From DASWZN01 sp036404435 (GTDB taxonomy: Bacteria > Acidobacteriota > Terriglobia > Bryobacterales > Bryobacteraceae), in NCBI GenBank assembly GCA_036404435.1, contig DASWZN010000063.1, forward strand, positions 61,981-125,980: a stretch of 64,000 bases of DNA, read 5' to 3'. This document shows positions 42,092 through 49,313 of the stretch, one piece after another (positions within the stretch are counted from its first letter, which is position 1; every line of letters starts with the position of its first letter). The notes under the pieces are model-generated. The model did not search any database. It was not told the DNA's origin and was given only the letters and a program-made list of their open reading frames with translations. Position numbers and translations under genes: made by a program.

Positions 42092-43104
42092 CCAATGAAA
42101 TCGCAGTGTCGGTGGTGATTCCCACGCTCAACGAAGAAGCGGTGATCGCCCGCTGCCTGGAGTCGCTGGCCGCTCAGACGTTAGCGGACGACGCCTTCGA
42201 GACGATCGTGGTGGATAACGGCTCCCAGGACCGGACCATCGCCATCGCGCGGGGGTTCCAAGGCCGATTGAGACTGCGCCTTCTCGAGCGCAGGGGCGTT
42301 CCGGTTTCGGCTCTCCGCAATTTTGGCGCGGGCGCGGCAGGGGGGCGTTTTCTCGCCTTTCTGGACGCCGACTGCATCGCTCCAGCGGACTGGCTGGAGC
42401 AGGCGCTAGAGCCGCTCCGCCGGGCGGGATGCGGAGTGATTGGAGCCCACTACACGATCCCGCCCGGTTCCTCCTGGGTGGCCAGGGCGTGGTATGGAGA
42501 CATGCGAACCGGGAAGCGTGGCCGCGTCGCGTACGTGCCCGCGGGCACCACGCTGGTAGGCCGCGAGCTGTTCGCGGAGCTGGGAGGGTTCGACGAAACG
42601 ATCCAGACCAGCGAAGACTGCGAATTCTGCCAGCGCGTAGCGGCGGCGGGCTTCCCGGTGGAGGGGATTCCGTCGCTGAGCGTCGTGCACCTGGGGACGC
42701 CGCAGACCGTCGCCGCGTTCTACCGCAAACAGCGCTGGCACGGAACCGACGTCCACACGGTGTTTCTGCGGAACATGCTGCGCTCCGCGCATACCAAGTC
42801 GACGCTCTTCGCGCTGTACACGCTGTGCTCGCTGGCGGCGCTGGCGATGAGCGCACCGACCGCGCTCCTATCGGGGAGCTACGCGTCGGTTCTCTGGAGC
42901 GCGCTCGCGGTTCTGGCCGGCCCGCTCGTGCTGGCTGCGCGCGGGGCGGCGCAACGCAAGCGGCGGGGGCTTCTGGCGCCCCTGGCGTTTCTGTACTTGG
43001 TTTACGGAGTGGCACGCGGCCTGTGCCTGCTGGGCATGGCGAGCCCTCGCAGAGGGGAGCCGGCGGCGGCGCGGGCCTGGCATCGGAAACCGGAAATCTC
43101 ATAA
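42088..43104 (+). CDS. Glycosyltransferase family 2 protein (2)
   Basis: A 338-residue GT-A enzyme with VSVVIPTLNEEAVIARCLESL, VVDNGSQDRTIAIA, FLAFLDADCIAPADWLE (DxD) and GGFDETIQTSEDCEFCQR (acceptor base region). Residues about 230-310 form membrane helices (LFALYTLCSLAALAM and following), unlike a soluble GT2. The GTG start at 42088 overlaps the stop of the dehydratase. Its TAA overlaps the flippase ATG by one base. Sugar donor unknown. Confidence 0.9.
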   Translation: MTNEIAVSVVIPTLNEEAVIARCLESLAAQTLADDAFETIVVDNGSQDRTIAIARGFQGRLRLRLLERRGVPVSALRNFGAGAAGGRFLAFLDADCIAPADWLEQALEPLRRAGCGVIGAHYTIPPGSSWVARAWYGDMRTGKRGRVAYVPAGTTLVGRELFAELGGFDETIQTSEDCEFCQRVAAAGFPVEGIPSLSVVHLGTPQTVAAFYRKQRWHGTDVHTVFLRNMLRSAHTKSTLFALYTLCSLAALAMSAPTALLSGSYASVLWSALAVLAGPLVLAARGAAQRKRRGLLAPLAFLYLVYGVARGLCLLGMASPRRGEPAAARAWHRKPEIS

Positions 43105-44633
43105 TGGAAGTCAACAACGAGCTGAGGAAGCTGCTGCGGCACTCGTCGCACTACCTGGCCGGCCTGCTGGGCGGTCTGGCGCTGGGCTTCGTGTCGTTTC
43201 CGATCTACACGCGGGTCTTCTCGGTGGCCGATTACGGCACCATCGACTTCGTTCAGAAGATCCTGCTGATGCTGGTCGCGGTCTCGAAGATGGGGACCCA
43301 GAACTCCGCGCTCCGGTTCTATGACTCGCGGGGGTTCGATCAGGACCCGCAGGCGGCTCAGCGCTACTACTCGACCATGTTCTTCGGCATGACGCTGACC
43401 GCGGGCAGCGTCGCGCTTTTGTTCCTGGCCGGCATCGGGCTCGCTCCCCATACGTGGGTGGATAGACCGCTGGCCATGCTGCTGTACCTGATGGCGGCGC
43501 TGATCTTCCTGAAGGCGATGGAGTCCATCCTGTGGTCCTTCCTGCGTATCGAGGAACGCACCCGGGTTTTCAACCTACTGTCGGTGACCTCGAAGAGCGC
43601 CACGATTGCGGCGGTGTGCATCCTGCTGCCGCTGGTCGGGCGATCCCCGCGCACCTTCTTCTCCGGCATGACGATCGCCGAGGTCGCTCTGGTGGGCGGG
43701 CTGAGCGTCTGGCTCGTGCGCCGCAAGGTTCTCGACCTCGGCCGCTTCGACGGGGCGCTATTCCGAACGGCCGTGGCCTTCGGGATGCCGCTGATCCTGT
43801 ATGAAATCGCGAGCATCGCCCTGATTACCGGAGACCGCGTTCTGGTGCGGCACTACCTGGGCGCCACCGCCCTGGGCTATTACTCGGTGGCCTACGGGCT
43901 GTCGAATTACGTCAACGACCTGCTGATTGCGCCGCTCAACCTGGCGCTCCTGCCCATCTACTTGCGCCTGTGGGCCGCGGAGGGACGCGAGAAGACCACC
44001 CAGTTTCTGAATCTGGGACTGGACCTGTTCGTCATGGCGGCGGTGGGAGTGTTCGTGGCCGCGGCGGCGACTTCACGCGATGCGGTGGTGCTTCTGGCCT
44101 CGGCCAAGTACCGCGGGGCCGGGAGCCTGATGCCCATGCTGGTGGCCGGACTGTTAATCTACACCACGCACATCTTCCTGAGCGCCGGACTGCTGATTCA
44201 GAAGAACACGCGGGAGATGGCCAAGCTGCTGGTGTACTCGGCCGTCGTCAACATCGGCCTCAACTGCGCGCTGCTGCCGCGGATGGGGCTGATCGCGGCT
44301 CCTCTGGCGACCATGGTTAGCAACACCTTCTGCGTCCTGCTGCTGGGGAGGGCGTCGTTCAAGTTCCTGCCCCTGCGGATTCCGCTGCGCACCCTGGGCG
44401 GATACGCTCTGGCTGGCCTGGTGGCGTGGGCCGCGGCTTGGAGCATCGATGCCGGCTCGGTTTTCCTGAACGTGGCGTTGAAGGGCGCAACGGCCGTGCT
44501 GGTGTACCTCGCCATGCTGTACGTCCTGGATTCGCGGGTGCGCCGGTTCACGGCGCAGATGGCCTCGCGGTTGGGCCGGCAGGTGGAAACGGCGCAAGCC
44601 ATCGCGGCCCCGGTCGCGGAGAAGGTGGGATGA
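43104..44633 (+). CDS. Wzx-type flippase (polysaccharide_synt family)
   Basis: A 509-residue polytopic membrane protein with about 12-14 helices. The start KLLRHSSHYLAGLLGGLALGFVSFPIYTRVFSVADYGTIDF is typical of MOP-superfamily flippases. Later segments include GDRVLVRHYLGATALGYYSVAYGLSNYV and LVAGLLIYTTHIFLSAGLLI. It moves the lipid-linked repeat unit across the inner membrane. The last 25 residues are soluble. It sits between a GT2 gene and a deacetylase gene, in line with Wzx/Wzy-dependent assembly; the Wzy candidate is at 54843. Confidence 0.9.
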   Translation: MEVNNELRKLLRHSSHYLAGLLGGLALGFVSFPIYTRVFSVADYGTIDFVQKILLMLVAVSKMGTQNSALRFYDSRGFDQDPQAAQRYYSTMFFGMTLTAGSVALLFLAGIGLAPHTWVDRPLAMLLYLMAALIFLKAMESILWSFLRIEERTRVFNLLSVTSKSATIAAVCILLPLVGRSPRTFFSGMTIAEVALVGGLSVWLVRRKVLDLGRFDGALFRTAVAFGMPLILYEIASIALITGDRVLVRHYLGATALGYYSVAYGLSNYVNDLLIAPLNLALLPIYLRLWAAEGREKTTQFLNLGLDLFVMAAVGVFVAAAATSRDAVVLLASAKYRGAGSLMPMLVAGLLIYTTHIFLSAGLLIQKNTREMAKLLVYSAVVNIGLNCALLPRMGLIAAPLATMVSNTFCVLLLGRASFKFLPLRIPLRTLGGYALAGLVAWAAAWSIDAGSVFLNVALKGATAVLVYLAMLYVLDSRVRRFTAQMASRLGRQVETAQAIAAPVAEKVG

Positions 44634-45451
44634 CGATGAGAGCGATATCTCTCGGCTATCACGACGTGGTCGACGAAGCGGCGGAGGTGCTGGCAGCCGT
44701 AGGTCCCGTGCGGATGGTATACAAGCTCGACCGGCGCGACTTCTGCAATCATCTGCGGGCGATCCGGCTGCAAGCGGGGGAAGCGCGGGTGCAGACGATC
44801 GACCGGCGCCGCACCTGGAGGCGGGAACAGCCGGTGTTTCTGACCATCGACGACGGCGCGCTGAGCGGCTACACCTGCATCGCGGACGAGTTGGAGCTGC
44901 ACAACTGGCGCGGCCACTTCTTCATCACGACGGATTGGATCGGGCGGCCCGGATTCATGGACCGCTGGCAGCTCCGCGAATTGCGCGCCCGCGGCCACGT
45001 AATCGGGAGCCACTCGCGGACGCACCCGGAACGAATGTCCCAGCTCGGTTGGGGCGATCTGCTGAAGGAATGGTTCGAGAGCTGCGACGCGTTGAGCGGG
45101 ATTCTCGGCGAGCGCGTCTCGACGGCCTCGGTGGCCGGCGGCTTCTACTCGCGCAAGGTGGCCCGCGCCGCCGCCGCCGCGGCGATCGAGGTCCTGTTCA
45201 CCTCCGAGCCGACGACGCGCGCGTCGGTGGTGGATGGCTGTCTGGTGTTGGGGCGTTACTCGATCCAGAGGCGCACGCCGTTCGGCATGTCGGGCGCCAT
45301 CGCCGCCGGGGAACCCTGGCCGCGCTGGCGACAGACGGTGGCCTGGAAGGCCAGGAAAGCGGTGAAGGCCGTGACCGGCGAGTCGTACCTGACGATCCGG
45401 CGATTGCTGCTGTCGGGAGGAGCTCGGGAGCGCGCCGCGCTCGGGCGATGA
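44630..45451 (+). CDS. Polysaccharide deacetylase (NodB-like, CE4) 2
   Basis: A 273-residue protein with motif 1 VFLTIDDGALSGYTC, motif 2 IGSHSRTHPERM and a later GGFYSRKVARAA. No signal peptide is present. It is smaller than, and clearly different from, the deacetylase at 34999, so a different substrate site is likely. The start is ATG 44630, overlapping the flippase stop; a second ATG lies two codons later. Its stop overlaps the YdcF-like gene's ATG. Confidence 0.83.
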   Translation: MTMRAISLGYHDVVDEAAEVLAAVGPVRMVYKLDRRDFCNHLRAIRLQAGEARVQTIDRRRTWRREQPVFLTIDDGALSGYTCIADELELHNWRGHFFITTDWIGRPGFMDRWQLRELRARGHVIGSHSRTHPERMSQLGWGDLLKEWFESCDALSGILGERVSTASVAGGFYSRKVARAAAAAAIEVLFTSEPTTRASVVDGCLVLGRYSIQRRTPFGMSGAIAAGEPWPRWRQTVAWKARKAVKAVTGESYLTIRRLLLSGGARERAALGR

Positions 45452-46188
45452 CCTACACGCAGCCGCTCTTCACCGTATCGTTACTGATCGTTTTGCTTGT
45501 GCTGGCGCATCGTTGGCGGTCGGGGAAACTGCAGAAACCTTTGGCGCCGTTTCTGGCTTTGGGACTCGTCTTTCTGATTTCGTGGCCGCCCGCGGCGGAA
45601 GTGGTGGCGCGCGTTTTCGAGGCGCAGTATCCGCCCCGGCCCTACCCGGCGGATAACGGGGGGGCGATCGTGGTTCTGTCTTCCGCCGTGTTCCCCCCAT
45701 GCCCTCCCATCCCGACGCCCAGGCTGGGCGCCGATACCTACGAGCGCTGCCAGTACGCCGCGTGGCTGCACACTCACTGGCGGGCGCTGCCCGTTTTGGC
45801 GTGCGGCGGAATGGGGGGCAGCGAGATGCCGCCGTATTCTCTGGTGATGCGGCAAGCGCTCGAACGGGAGGGCGTGCCGGCGGAGGACATCTGGGTCGAA
45901 GACCGGTCGCATTCGACGCACGAGAATGCGGTCTTTGCAGCCCAACTGCTCCGGCGGAAAGGAATACGCAAGATCGTCCTGGTCACGGAGGCCTACCACA
46001 TGCCCCGGGCCGTGGCGTGTTTCCGGGAAGAGGGACTGATCGTGGTTCCGGCGGCGTGCGGGTATCGCTCCTATCACACGTTTCACATCGAGGAGTTGTG
46101 GCTGGGATGGGAGCCGATCGCCTGGAATGAAGACACACTGCACGAAGCGGTCGGCTTGATCTGGTACCGGATTCGAGGATGGATTTGA
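45448..46188 (+). CDS. YdcF/DUF218-family protein
   Basis: A 246-residue protein with two N-terminal helices (residues about 6-22 and 31-47) and a DUF218 domain. GGAIVVLSSAVFP, YERCQYAAWLH, PVLACGGMGGSEM and EDRSHSTHENAVFAAQLLRRKGIRKIVLVTEAYHMPRA show the expected conserved Glu-Asn and Tyr-His-Met region. The DUF218 family is linked to envelope biogenesis (ElyC, SanA). Its overlap with neighbours on both sides places it within the polymer pathway. The biochemical role is uncertain. Confidence 0.85.
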   Translation: MTYTQPLFTVSLLIVLLVLAHRWRSGKLQKPLAPFLALGLVFLISWPPAAEVVARVFEAQYPPRPYPADNGGAIVVLSSAVFPPCPPIPTPRLGADTYERCQYAAWLHTHWRALPVLACGGMGGSEMPPYSLVMRQALEREGVPAEDIWVEDRSHSTHENAVFAAQLLRRKGIRKIVLVTEAYHMPRAVACFREEGLIVVPAACGYRSYHTFHIEELWLGWEPIAWNEDTLHEAVGLIWYRIRGWI

Positions 46189-47369
46189 CCGACAATCGCA
46201 CGCACATTCTGTATCTGATCGACATCCTGTGGGGCGCGGGAGGCGCCGAGGGAGCGCTGGCGCGCGCGGCTCGCCTGCTGCCGAAGGACCGCTACCGGTG
46301 TACGATCGGCACCTTCCGGCTGCGGCCTGGGCTTCCCATGCTCAAGGACTGCGCCTGCCCGGTGCTCGAGTTTCCCATCCAGCGGGTGCTTAGCGCCGGG
46401 GCGCTGCGGGAGGTCCTGCGTCTGCGGGCGTTCATCCGCTCGGAGAAGGTGGATATCGTCCACACCTTCTTTCAGGCGGCGGATTTGCTGGGCGGCCCGG
46501 TGGCGAAGCTGAGCGGCTGCCCGGTGCTGATTTCGAGCCGCCGCGACATGGGCATCCTGCTCTCGGCGAAACACCGTTTGGCTTACCGCCTGATGAGCCG
46601 GATGTTCGATCAGGTGCAGACCGTTTCGAGCGCGGTGCGCGAGCACACGATTCGCACTGGAGGGATCGATCCGGCCCGCGTGGTCACGATTCCGAACGGG
46701 ATCGAGGTGGAACGGGTCGCCGCGGCGGAAGGCGGCGCAGAGCTCCGGGAATCGCTCGCGGCAGGCGGGGGGCCGGTGGTGCTGACGGTAGGCAACATAC
46801 GCCGCGTCAAGGGCTTCGACGTGCTGATCCGGGCGGCGGCGCGCGTGGTGGCGCGCTATCCGGCGGCGCTGTTCCTGATTGCGGGCTCGGTGCACGAACC
46901 GGACTACGAGCGGGAACTGCTGGCGCTGATCGGGCAACTCGGTCTGGAGCGCAACGTGAAGTTCCTGGGCAAGACCGACCAGGCGCCGTCGCTGCTGAAG
47001 GCGTGCGACGTCTTCTGCCTGCCGTCCCGCAGCGAGGGGATGTCGAACGCACTGCTGGAAGCGATGGCGTGCGGCCGGCCTTCGGTGGCCACGCGCGTGG
47101 GCGGCAACCCCGAGGTGCTCGAGGATGGCCGAAGCGGGTTCCTGGTTGAGAACGAGGACGACGCTGCGGTCGCCGACCGGATCCTGAAGCTGCTGGACGA
47201 TCCCGAGCGGGCGCGGGAGATGGGCGAGACGGCGCGCCGCGTGGTTGAGGAGCGCTTTTCGGCCCAGCGAATGGTGGCTGATATGGCGAAGATGTACGAC
47301 CGCCTGATCGAGGCGCGCAAGCCGCGCACGGCCCCAGGGGCCCAGCGCCAGGCGTTGGTGAAAGGATGA
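46179..47369 (+). CDS. Glycosyltransferase family 4 protein (2)
   Basis: A 396-residue GT-B enzyme with ILYLIDILWGAGGAEGALARAA, VDIVHTFFQAADLLGG, GNIRRVKGFDVLIRAAARV and FCLPSRSEGMSNALLEAMACGRPSVAT with the E-x7-E motif. It is the second GT4 of the locus, and the assembly set then totals four glycosyltransferases plus the initiating transferase. Overlaps the YdcF-like gene by 10 nt and the following acyltransferase gene by 4 nt. Sugar specificity cannot be read from sequence. Confidence 0.9.
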   Translation: MDLTDNRTHILYLIDILWGAGGAEGALARAARLLPKDRYRCTIGTFRLRPGLPMLKDCACPVLEFPIQRVLSAGALREVLRLRAFIRSEKVDIVHTFFQAADLLGGPVAKLSGCPVLISSRRDMGILLSAKHRLAYRLMSRMFDQVQTVSSAVREHTIRTGGIDPARVVTIPNGIEVERVAAAEGGAELRESLAAGGGPVVLTVGNIRRVKGFDVLIRAAARVVARYPAALFLIAGSVHEPDYERELLALIGQLGLERNVKFLGKTDQAPSLLKACDVFCLPSRSEGMSNALLEAMACGRPSVATRVGGNPEVLEDGRSGFLVENEDDAAVADRILKLLDDPERAREMGETARRVVEERFSAQRMVADMAKMYDRLIEARKPRTAPGAQRQALVKG

Positions 47370-48466
47370 CGGGAACCACACCCATCCTGGGCGGGGGCGC
47401 CACGAACGCCGAACTCAGCCTGCGCGCGGGGGCGAAAGTGCGTACCGTCCGGACGCTGACGGAACTGGACCGGATCGAACCTCTGTGGGCGCGGCTGGCC
47501 GGCAATCCGGTGGCGAGCTTCGCGTACCGGCGGGCGTGGGCGGCGGGTCTCGAAGAAGGGCGGCAACTGAGCGTGCTGGTCGCCCCCGGCTCGGAATCGC
47601 CGGCGATCGCGCCGCTGGTCGTGAATCAAGGCGGCGCGGGTTGGCTGACGCTGCTGGCCGCGGAGATGTACGAGATCCTCGATTTCCTTTACGGCGACGA
47701 GGCTGCCCTGGGCGCCCTGGTGCGGGCGGTGGCCGGAACCGGGCGGCCGCTGTTCCTGCAACGCTTCCCCGCGGATTCGCCCGCGGTCGAAGCCATTCAG
47801 TCGGCCTATCGCGGCCGGGGCGCGGTCCTGAAGCGCGCGGCGCGGGGCGCCCCGTATATTCCGCTCGACCCCTCCTGGGCCGAGCCCGAAACACATCTGA
47901 ACCCGGGCCGGCGTTCGGATCTTCGCCGGGCCCGCCGCACCGCGGAAAAGATCGGCCGCGTGGAGATCGAGATCCTGACTCCGGACCCGGCGCGCGTCCC
48001 CTCGCTGGTCGAGGAGGCCTTCCGGGTGGAGGCGGCGGGCTGGAAGGGCGCCAAGGGCAGCGCGCTCACGGCGGACCCCGTGCGCGGCCCGTTCTTCCTG
48101 CGGTACGCGCAGGCGGCTGCGGAACAGGGCATCCTGCGGATGTGTTTCCTGCGCATCGGCGGGCTGGCCGCTGCGGCCCAGATCGCCGTGGACAGCGGCG
48201 CGCAGTTCTCGCTGCTTCGGGCGGGCTACGACGAGGAGTTCTCGCGCTGCTCCCCCGGAATGCTGCTCACGGTGGAGAGCATCCGGTACGCGGCCCGGCG
48301 CGCACTGCGCTCGTACGAATTCAACGGGGAGGTCGAACCATGGACGGAAGTGTGGACCCGGCAGGAGCGCCCCTGTTGCTCGATCCGCGTCTATCCGTTC
48401 CGCCCGCGCGGATTGGCGGCGCTGGCGGGCGACGGGTGGCGGATGCTGGCGGGCAAAGTCCGATGA
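47366..48466 (+). CDS. FemAB/CelD-like N-acyltransferase (GNAT fold) 1
   Basis: A 366-residue protein. It resembles the BcsL/CelD group: an N-terminal half with LTELDRIEPLWARLAGNPVASF and a C-terminal GNAT-like half with NPGRRSDLRRARRTAEKIG, LRMCFLRIGGLAAAAQIAVDSG and FSRCSPGMLLTVESIRYA. These enzymes transfer acyl groups onto amino-sugars or amino acids. A second, only distantly similar member lies at 52114, with a proline-dehydrogenase-like gene and the PRTase-kinase-HAD copy 2 between them. Donor and acceptor are unknown. Confidence 0.8.
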   Translation: MTGTTPILGGGATNAELSLRAGAKVRTVRTLTELDRIEPLWARLAGNPVASFAYRRAWAAGLEEGRQLSVLVAPGSESPAIAPLVVNQGGAGWLTLLAAEMYEILDFLYGDEAALGALVRAVAGTGRPLFLQRFPADSPAVEAIQSAYRGRGAVLKRAARGAPYIPLDPSWAEPETHLNPGRRSDLRRARRTAEKIGRVEIEILTPDPARVPSLVEEAFRVEAAGWKGAKGSALTADPVRGPFFLRYAQAAAEQGILRMCFLRIGGLAAAAQIAVDSGAQFSLLRAGYDEEFSRCSPGMLLTVESIRYAARRALRSYEFNGEVEPWTEVWTRQERPCCSIRVYPFRPRGLAALAGDGWRMLAGKVR

Positions 48467-49311
48467 TCGCCACCCTTCGCCGATTCGCCGTCTCGCCCGT
48501 GATGCCGCTGCTGCGGGCGGCGGCGCGCGCCTACGTGGTGGGGCCGGAACTGGCGGACGCCTTGGCCAAAGCCCGCTCCCTGGCGTCGGCCGGCGCGGCC
48601 AGCACCATCTGCTTTTGGGATGGACCGGAGGACGCGCCGCACCAAGTGGCCCAGAGGTATTCGGACACGCTGCGGGCGATCGCGCGCGCGCACCTGGATT
48701 CGTACGTATCCATCAAGGCTCCATCCCTGGCGTTTGATGCCGGGCTCGTCGCCGGGATCGCGCATGAGGCGCATAGCCTCGGCGTGGGGTTGCACTTCGA
48801 CTCTCTCGGGCCGGAGGCGGCGGATCGAACGTTCGATTTGATGGAAGATGTCCGCCGGCTTGGGACGAATTTGGGCTGCACGCTTCCCGGACGCTGGCGC
48901 CGCAGCGTGGCGGACGCGGAACGGGCCGCCCGGCTGGGGCTGAATGTGCGCGTCGTGAAAGGCCAGTGGGCGGATGGGGACGCGCAGGGCGCCGATCCGC
49001 GGCTCGGGTACCTCGAAGTGGTCGAGGCGCTGGCGGGCCGCGCGCGCAAGGTGGCCGTGGCCACGCACGACCCGGTGCTGGCGTCCGAGGCTATAAGCAA
49101 GCTCCAGGCGGCCGACACCCCCTGTGAACTCGAGCTGCTGTACGGTCTGCCGTCCCGCGCCGCGCTGGCGGCGGGACGCAAGCTGGGGGCGCCGGTCCGC
49201 TTCTATCTTCCTTATGGCCACGCCTGGCTGCCGTACGGGGTTCGTCAGGCCGGGCGCAATCCGCGCATCCTGTGGTGGATGCTGCGCGACGCATGGTCGG
49301 CGGCGAAATAG
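48463..49311 (+). CDS. Proline dehydrogenase-like protein
   Basis: A 282-residue TIM-barrel protein of the PRODH family. Key segments are LNVRVVKGQWADGDA (the VKG lysine region), VAVATHDPVLASEAI, LELLYGLPSRAALAAG and VRFYLPYGHAWLPYGVRQAGRNP. The typical proline-contacting R-R-x-x-E near the end is altered to VRQAGRN, so proline may not be the substrate. It is unusual for a polysaccharide locus. Possible roles are oxidation of a proline-like residue or an FAD-dependent step in making a decorating group. It overlaps the preceding acyltransferase and precedes the PRTase-kinase-HAD copy 2 by 2 bp. Confidence 0.75.
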   Translation: MIATLRRFAVSPVMPLLRAAARAYVVGPELADALAKARSLASAGAASTICFWDGPEDAPHQVAQRYSDTLRAIARAHLDSYVSIKAPSLAFDAGLVAGIAHEAHSLGVGLHFDSLGPEAADRTFDLMEDVRRLGTNLGCTLPGRWRRSVADAERAARLGLNVRVVKGQWADGDAQGADPRLGYLEVVEALAGRARKVAVATHDPVLASEAISKLQAADTPCELELLYGLPSRAALAAGRKLGAPVRFYLPYGHAWLPYGVRQAGRNPRILWWMLRDAWSAAK

Positions 49312-49313
49312 TC